From contig OY756961.1 of NCBI GenBank assembly GCA_963580455.1, positions 13,311,001 to 13,375,000 of the forward strand: DNA of 64,000 bases, given 5' to 3'. This document shows, one piece after another, positions 48,467 through 58,231 of this stretch. The notes under the pieces were generated by a model that worked only from the letters and a program-made list of their open reading frames with translations, did not search any database and was not told where the DNA came from. Position numbers and translations under genes: made by a program. This DNA is from Euonymus europaeus (taxonomy: Eukaryota; Streptophyta; Magnoliopsida; Celastrales; Celastraceae). Each line of letters begins with the position of its first letter. Position 1 is the stretch's first letter.

Positions 48467-51186
48467 GTTTTGGCATCGAACTAATCTATGAAGCTTATAC
48501 TCGTAAAACTTGACCTAGAAGAACAATAAAAAGTCTACCCCGAGCAACTTTGATCGTCCGAAGTTGCTCAACTCTCTCTATGGAGGAGATTTTAACGGTT
48601 TTGTCTATTTGTCATAGAAAGTTGGTGTTTTGGCATCGAAATAATCTAGGAAGCTTATACTCGTAAAACTTGAAATAGAAGAACAAGAAAAAGTCTATCC
48701 CGAGCAACTTTGATAGTTCGAAGTTGCTCAACTCTCTTTATGGAGGAGATTTTAACGGTTTTGTCAATAAGTCATAGAAAGTTGGTGTTTTGGCATCGAA
48801 ATAATGTAGGAAACTTATACTCGTAAAAGTTGACATAGAAGAACAATAAAAAGTCTACCCCGAGCAACTTTGATCGTCCGAAGTTGCTCAACTCTCTCTA
48901 TGGAGGAGATTTTAACGGTTTTGTCTATTTGTCATAGAAAGTTGGTGTTTTGGCATCGAAATAATCTAGGAAGCTTATACTCGTAAAATTTGACGTAGAA
49001 GAATAATAAATAGTTTAACCCGAGCAACTTTGATAGTTCGGAGTTGCTCAACTCTTTCTATGGAGGAGCTTTTAACGGTTTTGTCCATTTGTCATAGAAA
49101 GTTGGTGTTTTGGCATCGAAATAATGGAGGAAGCTTATACTCGTAAAATTTGACATAGAAGAACAATAAAAAGTCTATCCCGAGAACCTTTGATAGTTCG
49201 GAGTTGCTCAACTCTCTCTATGGAGGAGCTTTTAACGGTTTTGTCTATTGGTCATAGAAAGTTGGTGTTTTGGCATCGAAATAATCTAGGAAGCTTATAC
49301 TCGTAAAATTTCACATAGAAGAACAATAAAAAGTCTATCCCGAGCAACTTTCATAGTCCGAAGTTGCTCAACTCTCTCTATGGAGGAGCTTTTAACGGTT
49401 TTGTCCATTTGTCATAGAAAGTTGGTGTTTTGGCATCAATATAATGTAGGAAGCTTATACTCGTAAAATTTCACATAGAAGAACAATAAAAAGTCTATCC
49501 CGAGCAACTTTCATAGTCCGAAGTTGCTCAACTCTCTCTATGGAGGAGCTTTTAACAGTTTTGTCCATTTGTCATAGAAAGTTGGTGTTTTGGCATCAAT
49601 ATAATGTAGGAAGCTTATACACGTAAAATTTCACATAGAAGAACAATAAAAAGTCTATCCCGAGCAACTTTCATAGTCCGAAGTTGCTCAACTCTCTCTA
49701 TGGAGGAGCTTTTAACGGTTTTGTCCATTTGTCAAAGACAGTTGTTGTTTTGGCATCGAAATAATCTAGGAAGCTTATACTCTAAAAATTTGATATATAA
49801 GAACAATAAAAAGTGTACACCGAGCAACTTTGATGGTCCGAAGTTGCTCAACTCTCTCTATGGAGGAGCTTTTAACGGTTTTGTCCATTTGTCATAGAAA
49901 GTTGGTGTTTTGGCATCGAAATAATCTAGGAAGCTTATACTCGTAAAACTTGACATAGAAGAACAATAAAAAGTCTATCCCGAGCAACTTTCATAGTCCG
50001 AAGTTGCTCAACTCTCTCTATGGAGGAGCTTTTAACGGTTTTGTCCATTTGTCATAGAAAGTTGGTGTTTTGGCATCAATATAATGTAGGAAGCTTATAC
50101 TCGTAAAATTTCACATAGAAGAAAAATAAAAAGTCTATCCCGAGCAACTTTCATAGTCCGAAGTTGCTCAACTCTCTCTATGGAGGAGCTTTTAACGGTT
50201 TTGTCCATTTGTCATAGAAAGTTGGTGTTTTGGCATCAATATAATGTAGGAAGCTTATACACGTAAAATTTCACATAGAAGAACAATAAAAAGTCTATCC
50301 CGAGCAACTTTCATAGTCCGAAGTTGCTCAACTCTCTCTATGGAGGAGCTTTTAACGGTTTTGTCCATTTGTCAAAGAAAGTTGTTGTTTTGGCATCGAA
50401 ATAATCTAGGAAGCTTATACTCATAAAATTTCACATATAGGAACAATAAAAAGTGTACACCGAGCAACTTTGATGGTCCGAAGTTGCTCAACTCTCTCTA
50501 TGGAGGAGCTTTTAACGGTTTTCTCCATTTCTCATAGAAAGTTGGTGTTTTGGCATCGAAATAATCTAGGAAGCTTGTACTCGTAAAATTTGACGTAGAC
50601 GAATAATAAAAAGTCTATCCCGAGCAACTTTGATAGTTCGGAGTTGCTCAACTCTTTCTATGGAGGGGCTTTTAACGGTTTTGTCCATTTGTCATAGAAA
50701 GTTGGTGTTTTGGCATCGAAATAATGTAGGAAGCTTATACTCGTAAAATTTGACATAGAAGAACAATAAAAAGTCTATCCCGAGCAACTTTCATAGTCCG
50801 AAGTTGCTCAACTCTCTCTATGGAGGAGCTTTTAACGGTTTTGTCCATTTCTCATAGAAAGTTGGTGTTTTGGCATCAATATAATGTAGGAAGCTTATAC
50901 TCGTAAAATTTCACATAGAATAACAATAAAAAGTCTATCCCGAGCAACTTTCATAGTCCGAAGTTGCTCAACTCTCTCTATGGAGGAGCTTTTAACGGTT
51001 TTGTCCATTTGTCAAAGAAAGTTGGTGTTTTGGCATCGACATAATCTAGGAAGCTTATACTTATAAAATTTGACATATAAGAACAATAAAAAGTGTACAC
51101 CGAGCAACTTTGATGGTCCGAAGTTGCTCAACTCTCTCTATGGAGGAGCTTTTAACGGTTTTCTCCATTTGTCATAGAAAGTTGGT
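48467..51186 (+). repeat. Domain I, left part: mixed monomers
   Basis: All monomers here are 160 bp. Marker copies are GTCTACCCCG with GATCGTCCG (48467, 48787), GACGTAGAAGAATAATAAATAG (48947), ATGGAGGAAGC (49107), CAATATAATG copies with TTATACACG (49587, 50227), and one with TACTCTAAAAATTTGATAT (49747). 50067-51186 matches 39824-40940 at an offset of 10243-10246 bp; the three-base difference is the short monomer at 39984. No gene or other element seen. Confidence 0.88.
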
Positions 51187-52465
51187 GTTTTGGCATCGAA
51201 ATAATCTAGGAAGCTTATACTCGTAAAACTTGAAATAGAAGAACAAGAAAAAGTCTATCCCGAGCAACTTTGATAGTTCGAAGTTGCTCAACTCTCTCTA
51301 TGGAGGAGCTTTTAACGGTTTTGTCCATTAGTCATAGAAAGTTGGTGTTTGGGCATCGAAATAATGTAGGAAGCTTATACTCGTAAAATTTGACATAGAA
51401 GAACAATAAAAAGTCTATCCCGAGAAACTTTGATAGTTCGGAGTTGCTCAACTCTCTCTATGGAGGAGCTTTTAACGGTTTTGTCTATTGGTCATAGAAA
51501 GTTGGTGTTTTTCCATCAAAATAATCTAGGAAGCTTATACTCGTAAAACTTGACCTAGAAGAACAATAAAAAGTCTATCCCGAGCAACTTTGATAGTCCG
51601 CAGTTGCTCAACTCTCTCTATGGAGGAGCTTTTAACGGTTTTGTCTATTGGTCATAGAAAGTTGGTGTTTTGCCATCGAAATAATCTAGGAAGCTTATAC
51701 TAGTAAAACTTGACATAGAAGAACAATAAAAAGTCTATCCCGAGCAATTTTGATAGTCCGCAGTTGCTCAATTCTCTCTATGGAGGAGCTTTTAACGGTT
51801 TTGTCTATTTGTCATAGAAAGTTGGTGTTTTGGAATCGAAATAATCTAGGAAGCTTATACTCGTAAAATTTGACGTAGAAGAACAATAAAAAGTCTATCC
51901 CGAGCAACTTTGATAGTTCGGAGTTGCTCAACTCTTTCTATGGAGGAGCTTTTAACGGTTTTGTCCATTTGTCATAAAAAGTTGGTGTTTTGGCATCGAA
52001 ATAATGTAGGAAGCTTATACTCGTAAAATTTGACATAGAAGAACAATAAGAAGTCTATCCCGAGCAACTTTCGTAGTCCGAAGTTGCTCAACTCTCTCTG
52101 TGGAGGAGCTTTTAACGGTTTTGTCCATTTGTCATAGAAAGTTGGTGTTTTGGCATCAATATAATGTAGGAAGCTTATACTCTAAAAATTTGATATATAA
52201 GAACAATAAAAAGTGTACACCGAGCAACTTTGATGGTCCGAAGTTGCTCAACTCTCTCTATGGAGGAGCTTTTAACGGTTTTGTCCATTTGTCATAGAAA
52301 ATTGGTGTTTTGGCATCGAAATAATGTAGGAAGCTTATACTCGTAAAACTTGACATAGAAGAACAATAAAAAGTCTATCCCGAGCAACTTGGATAGTTCG
52401 AAGTTGCTCAACTCTCTCTATGGAGGAGCTTTTACGGTTTTGTCCATTTGTCAAAGAAAGTTGGT
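51187..52465 (+). repeat. Domain I module, copy 1
   Basis: Order: CTTGAAATAG monomer, TTTGGGCATCG monomer (51347), two TCCGCAG monomers (51507, and 51667 with TTTTGCCATCG), GACGTAG (51827), an ordinary monomer, TACTCTAAAAATTTGATAT (52147), and CTTGACATAG with AACTTGGATAG (52307, one base lost in TTTTACGG). An S-like monomer follows at 52466. The same series, with insertions and losses, occurs at 54546 and 56949. Confidence 0.85.
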
Positions 52466-54545
52466 GTTTTGGCATCGAAATAATCTAGAAGCTTATACTT
52501 ATAAAATTTGACATAGAAAAACAATAAAAAGTGTACATAGAGCAATTTTAATGGTCCGAAGTTGCTCAACTCTCTCTATGGAGGAGCTCTTAACGGTTTT
52601 GTCCATTTGTCATAAAAAAGTTGGTGTTTTTGCATTGAAATAATCTATGAAGCTTATACTTGTAAAATTTTACATATGAGAACAATAAAAATTATTCACC
52701 GAGCAACTTTGAAGGTCCGAAGTTGCTCAACTCTCTCCATAGAGGAGCTTTTAACTGTTTTGTTCTTTTGTCATAGAAAGTTGGTGTTTTGGCATCAATA
52801 TAATGTAGGAAGCTTATACTCGTAAAATTTCACATAGAAGAACAATAAAAAGTCTATCCCGAGCAACTTTCATAGTCCGAAGTTGCTCAACTCTCTCTAT
52901 AGAGAAGCTTTTAACGGTTTTGTCCATTTTTCATAGAAAGTTAGTGTTTTGGCATCAATATAATGTGGGAAGCTTATACTCGTAAAATTTCACATAGAAG
53001 AACAATAAAAAGTCTATCCCGAGCAACTTTCATAGTTCGAAGTTGCTCAACTCTCTCTATAGAGAAGCTTTTAACGGTTTTGTCCATTTGTCATAGAAAG
53101 TTGGTGTTTTGGCATCAATATAATGTAGGAAGCTTATACTCGTAAAATTTCACATAGAAGAACAATAAAAAGTCTATCCCGAGCAACTTTCATAGTCCGA
53201 AGTTGCTCAACTCTCTCTATGGAGGAGATTTTAACGGTTTTGTCCATTTGTCAAAGAAAGTTGTTGTTTTGGCATCGAAATAATCTAGGAAGCTTATACT
53301 CATAAAATTTGACATATAGGAACAATAAAAAGTGTACACCGAGCAACTTTGATGATCCGAAGTTGCTCAACTCTCACTATAGAGGAGCTTTTAACGGTTT
53401 TGTCCATTTGTCATAGAAAGTTGGTGTTTTGGAATTGAAATAATGTAGGAAGCTTATACTCGTAAAATTTGACATAGAAGAACAATAAAAAGTCTATCCA
53501 GAGAACCCTTGATAGTTTGGAGTTGCTCAACTCTCTCTATGGAGGAGCTTTTAACGGTTTTGTCTATTTGTCATAGAAAGTTGTTGTTTTGGCATCGAAA
53601 TAATGTAGGAAGTTTATACTCGTAAAAGTTGACAAAGAAGAACAATAAAAAGTATATCCCGAGCACCTTTGATAGTCCGAAGTTGCTCAACTCTCTCTAT
53701 GGAGGAGCTTTTAACGGTTTTGTCTATTTGTCATAGAAAGTGGGTGTTTTGGCATCGAAATAATGTAGGAAGCCTATACTCGTAAAATTTCACATAGAAG
53801 AACAACAAAAAGTCTATCCCGAGCAACTTTCATAGTCCGAAGTTGCTCAACTCTCTCTATGGAGGAGATTTTAACGGTTTTGTCTATTTGTCATAGAAAG
53901 TTAGTGTTTTGGCATCGAAATAATCTAGGAAGCTTATACTCGTAAAATTTGACGTAGAAGAATAATAAAAAGTCTATCCCGAGCAACTTTGATAGTTCGG
54001 AGTTGCTCAACTCTCTCTATGGAGGAGCTTTTAACGGTTTTGCCCATTTGTCATAGAAAGTTGGTGTTTTGGCATCAATATAATGTAGGAAGCTTATAGT
54101 CGTAAAATTTGACATAGAAGAACAATAAAAAGTCTATCCCGAGAACCCTTGATAGTTTGGAGTTGCTCAACTCTCTCTATGGAGGAGCTTTTAACGGTTT
54201 TGTCTATTTGTCATAGAAAGTTGTTGTTTTGGCATCGAAATAATGTAGGAAGCTTATACTCGTTAAAGTTGACAAAGAAGAACAATAAAAAGTATATCCC
54301 GAGCACCTTTGATAGTCCGAAGTTGCTCAACTCTCTCTATGGAGGAGCTTTTAACGGTTTTGTCCATTTGTCAAAGAAAGTTGGTGTTTTGGCATCGAAA
54401 TAATCTAGGAAGCTTATACTCATAAAATTTGACATATAGGAACAATAAAAAGTGTACACCGAGCAACTTTGATGGTCCGAAGTTGCTCAACTCTCTCTAT
54501 GGAGGAGCTTTTAACGGTTTTCTCCATTTGTCATAGAAAGTTGGT
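52466..54545 (+). repeat. Mixed monomers between module copies
   Basis: S-like (52466) and T-like (52626) monomers are followed by three CAATATAATG copies with ATAGAGAAGC or GGAGATTTT, then W-like (53266), X (53426), Y (53586) and ordinary monomers. The monomer at 54066 combines CAATATAATG on its left with X marks (GAGAACCCTTGATAG) on its right, another hybrid, and is followed by Y (54226). The longest open frame of the window (84 codons, 54149-54403) lies here and is not a gene. Confidence 0.85.
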
Positions 54546-55668
54546 GTTTTGGCATCGAAATAATCTAGGAAGCTTATACTCGTAAAACTTGAAATAGAAG
54601 AACAAGAAAAAGTCTATCCCGAGCAACTTTGATAGTTCGAAGTTGCTCAACTCTCTCTATGGAGGAGCTTTTAACGATTTTGTCCATTAGTCATAGAAAG
54701 TTGGTGTTTGGGCATCGAAATAATGTAGGAAGCTTATACTCGTAAAAGTTGACATAGAAGAACAATAAAAAGTCAACACCGAGCAACTTTGATGGTCCGA
54801 AGTTGCTCAACTCTCACTATGGATGAGCTTTTAACGGTTTTGTCTATTTGTCATAGAAATTTGGTGTTTTGGAATCCAAATAATGTTGTAGGAAGCTTAT
54901 ACTCGTAAAATTTGACATAGAAGAACAATAAAAAGTCTATCCCGAGAACCTTTGATAGTTCGGAGTTGCTCAACTCTCTCTATGGAGGAGCTTTTAACGG
55001 TTTTATCTATTGGTCATAGAAAGTTGGTGTTTTGCCATCGAAATAATCTAGGAAGCTTATACTCGTAAAACTTGACATAGAAGAACAATAAAAAGTCTAT
55101 CCCGAGCAACTTTGATAGTCCGCAGTTGCTCAACTCTTTCTATGGAGGAGCTTTTAACGGTTTTTTCCATTTGTCATAAAAAGTTGGTGTTTTGGCATCG
55201 AAATAATGTAGGAAGCTTATACTCGTAAAATTTCACATAGAAGAACAATAAAAAGTCTATCCCGAGCAACTTTCATAGTCCGAAGTTGCTCAACTCTCTC
55301 TATGGAGGAGCTTTTAACGGTTTTGTCCATTTGTCATAGAAAGTTGGTGTTTTGGCATCAATATAATGTAGGAAGCTTATACTCTAAAAATTTGATATAT
55401 AAGAACAATAAAAAGTGTACACCGAGCAACTTTGATGGTCCGAAGTTGCTCAACTCTCTCTATGGAGGAGCTTTTAACGGTTTTCTCCATTTGTCCTAGA
55501 AAGTTGGTATTTTGGCATCGAAATAATCTAGGAAGCTTATACTCGTAAAACTTGACATAGAAGAACAATAAAAAGTCTATCCCGAGCAACTTGGATAGTT
55601 CGAAGTTGCTCAACTCTCTCTATGGAGGAGCTTTTAACGGTTTTGTCCATTTGTCAAAGAAAGTTGGT
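54546..55668 (+). repeat. Domain I module, copy 2
   Basis: CTTGAAATAG (54546), TTTGGGCATCG with GTCAACACC (54706), a 163-bp monomer with AATCCAAATAATGTTGTAGG (54866, three bases gained), TTTTGCCATCG (55029), an ordinary monomer, TACTCTAAAAATTTGATAT (55349), and AACTTGGATAG (55509). An S-like and T-like pair (55669, 55829) follows, as after copy 1. Confidence 0.85.
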
Positions 55669-56148
55669 GTTTTGGCATCGAAATAATCTAGAAGCTTATA
55701 CTTATAAAATTTGACATAGAAAAACAATAAAAAGTGTACATAGAGCAATTTTAATGGTCCGAAGTTGCTCAACTCTCTCTATGGAGGAGCTCTTAACGGT
55801 TTTGTCCATTTGTCATAAAAAAGTTGGTGTTTTGGCATTGAAATAATCTATGAAGCTTATACTCGTAAAATTTTACATATGAGAACAATAAAAATTATAC
55901 ACAGAGCAACTTTGAAGGTCCGAAGTTGCTCAACTCTCTCTATAGAGGAGCTTTTAACGGTTTTGTTCTTTTGTCATAGAAAGTTGGTGTTTTGGCATCA
56001 ATATAATATAGGAAGCTTATACTCGTAAAATTTCACATAGAAGAACAATAAAAAGTCTATCCCGAGCAACTTTGATAGTTCGGAGTTGCTCAACTCTTTC
56101 TATGGAGGAGCTTTTAACGGTTTTGTCCATTTGTCATAGAAAGTTGGT

Positions 56149-56308
56149 GTTTTGGCATCGAAATAATGTAGGAAGCTTATACTCGTAAAATTTGACATAG
56201 AAGAACAATAAAAAGTCTATCCCGAGCAACTTTCATAGTCCGAAGTTGCTCAACTCTCTCTATGGAGGAGCTTTTAACGGTTTTGTCCATTTGTCATAGA
56301 AAGTTGGT
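56149..56308 (+). repeat. Reference monomer (matches my consensus)
   Basis: This copy matches the consensus I derived by eye at all 160 positions, so it is the coordinate frame used in this annotation. Landmarks by monomer position: box GTTTTGGCATCGAAATAATG at 1-20; HindIII site AAGCTT at 25-30; A/T-rich GTAAAATTTGACATAG at 37-52; A5 tract at 62-66; dyad arms at 76-84 and 95-103; pyrimidine run CTCAACTCTCTCTATGG at 101-117; TTTTAACGGTTTT at 124-136; GTTGGT at 155-160. GC is 59 of 160 (37%) and there are five CpG sites (CATCG, CTCG, CCCG, TCCG, AACG). A near direct repeat TTTGnCATAGAA occurs at 43-54 and 142-153. The start is arbitrary, chosen because the window begins there. Confidence 0.95.
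56224..56251 (+). other. 9-bp dyad (hairpin) present once per monomer
   Basis: Monomer positions 76-84 read GAGCAACTT and positions 95-103 read AAGTTGCTC, its exact reverse complement, separated by a 10-base loop. The same element recurs in nearly every monomer; the coordinates mark the reference copy. Classes differ in the arms: S-type has a C-to-T change at 82, giving a T.G pair; U-type has T at both 78 and 101, giving a T-T mismatch, and a loop one base shorter; other classes carry GAGAAACTT, GTGCAACTT, GAGCACCTT or GAGAACC left arms. Dyads of this kind have been proposed to favour cruciform DNA at centromeres lacking CENP-B boxes. Any role here is inference. Confidence 0.85.
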
Positions 56309-56948
56309 GTTTTGGCATCAATATAATGTAGGAAGCTTATACTCGTAAAATTTCACATAGAAGAACAATAAAAAGTCTATCCCGAGCAACTTTCATAGTC
56401 CGAAGTTGCTCAACTCTCTCTATGGAGGAGCTTTTAACGGTTTTGTCCATTTGTCAAAGAAAGTTGGTGTTTTGGCATCGAAATAATCTAGGAAGCTTAT
56501 ACTCATAAAATTTGACATATAGGAACAATAAAAAGTGTACACCGAGCAACTTTGATGGTCCGAAGTTGCTCAACTCTCTCTATGGAGGAGCTTTTAACGG
56601 TTTTGTCCATTTGTCATAGAAAGTTGGTGTTTTGGCATCAATATAATGTAGGAAGCTTATACTCGTAAAATTTCACATAGAAGAACAATAAAAAGTCTAT
56701 CCCGAGCAACTTTCATAGTCCGAAGTTGCTCAACTCTCTCTATGGAAGAGCTTTTAACGGTTTTGTCCATTTGTCAAAGAAAGTTGGTGTTTTGGCATCG
56801 AAATAATCTAGGAAGCTTATACTCATAAAATTTGACATATAGGAACAATAAAAAGTGTACACCGAGCAACTTTGATGGTCCGAAGTTGCTCAACTCTCTC
56901 TATGGAGGAGCTTTTAACGGTTTTCTCCATTTGTCATAGAAAGTTGGT

Positions 56949-58231
56949 GTTTTGGCATCGAAATAATCTAGGAAGCTTATACTCGTAAAACTTGAAATAG
57001 AAGAACAAGAAAAAGTCTATCCCGAGCAACTTTGATAGTTCGAAGTTGCTCAACTCTCTCTATGGAGGAGCTTTTAACGGTTTTGTCCATTAGTCATAGA
57101 AAGTTGGTGTTTGGGCATCGAAATAATGTAGGAAGCTTATACTCGTAAAACTTCACATAGAAGAACAATAAAAAGTCAACACCGATCAACTTTGATGGTC
57201 CGAAGTTGCTCAACTCTCACTATGGAGGAGCTTTTAACGGTTTTATCCATTTGTCATAGAAAGTTGGTGTTTTGGAATCCAAATAATGTTGTAGGAAGCT
57301 TATACTCGTAAAATTTGACATAGAAGAACAATAAAAAGTCTATCCCGAGAACCTTTGATAGTTCGGAGTTGCTCAACTCTCTCTATGGAGGAGCTTTTAA
57401 CGGTTTTGTCTATTGGTCATAGAAAGTTGGTGTTTTGCCATCGAAATAATCTAGGAAGCTTATACTCGTAAAACTTGACATAGAAGAACAATAAAAAGTC
57501 TATCCCAAGCGACTTTGATAGTCCGCAGTTGCTCAACTCTCTCTATGGAGGAGCTTTTAACGGTTTTGTCTATTTGTCATAGAAAGTTGGTGTTTTGGAA
57601 TCGAAATAATCTAGGAAGCTTATACTCGTAAAATTTGACGTAGAAGAACAATAAAAAGTCTATCCCGAGCAACTTTGATAGTTCGGAGTTGCTCAACTCT
57701 TTCTATGGAGGAGCTTTTAACGGTTTTGTCCATTTGTCATAAAAAGTTGGTGTTTTGGCATCAAAATAATGTAGGAAGCTTATACTCGTAAAATTTGACA
57801 TAGAAGAACAATAAAAAGTCTATCCCGAGCAACTTTCATAGTACGAAGTTGCTCAACTCTCTCTATGGAGGAGCTTTTAACGGTTTTGTCCATTTGTCAT
57901 AGAAAGTTGGTGTTTTGGCATCAATATAAAGTAGGAAGCTTATACTCTAAAAATTTGATATATAAGAACAATAAAAAGTGTACACCGAGCAACTTTGATG
58001 GTCCGAAGTTGCTCAACTCTCTCTATGGAGGAGCTTTTAACGGTTTTCTCCATTTGTCATAGAAAGTTGGTGTTTTGGCATCGAAATAATCTAGGAAGGT
58101 TATACTCGTAAAACTTGACATAGAAGAACAATAAAAAGTCTATCCCGAGCAACTTGGATAGTTCGAAGTTGCTCAACTCTCTCTATGGAGGAGATTTTAA
58201 CGGTTTTGTCCATTTATCAAAGAAAGTTGTT
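56949..58231 (+). repeat. Domain I module, copy 3
   Basis: CTTGAAATAG (56949), TTTGGGCATCG (57109), the 163-bp AATCCAAATAATGTTGTAGG monomer (57269), TTTTGCCATCG (57432), GACGTAG (57592), an ordinary monomer, TACTCTAAAAATTTGATAT (57912) and AACTTGGATAG (58072). It sits 2403 bp from copy 2 on the left and 2563 bp on the right, because it keeps the GACGTAG monomer that copy 2 lacks and copy 1 has. Confidence 0.86.

Larger units (their letters stand above)
55669..56948 (+). repeat. Mixed monomers with an S-T pair
   Basis: S-like (55669) and T (55829) are followed by CAATATAATG and ordinary copies. A pair of CAATATAATG monomer then GACATATAGG monomer occurs twice in a row (56309/56469 and 56629/56789), a local two-monomer duplication of 320 bp. 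The reference monomer lies here. Nothing else seen. Confidence 0.85.

Noticed and set aside
54149..54403. 84-codon open frame, the longest of the window, and similar 60-76-codon frames at 38787, 47910, 49700, 52100, 55302 and 57865
   Set aside because: All re-read the same satellite stretch, starting at the ATGGAGGAGC or a nearby ATG. Those at 38787 and 47910 translate identically because their blocks are duplicates. The 160-bp monomer shifts the frame each copy and brings in stops. No conserved protein feature is visible.
56219..56246. Possible CENP-B box, from the CCCG and CGAA motifs near the dyad
   Set aside because: The CENP-B box in reverse needs 7 bases between these motifs; here there are 16. 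No other stretch of the monomer fits.
56149..56308. Origin from a 40-bp subrepeat (four per monomer)
   Set aside because: Cutting the monomer into four 40-bp parts shows no convincing similarity among them by eye beyond the short CATAG-containing direct repeat.
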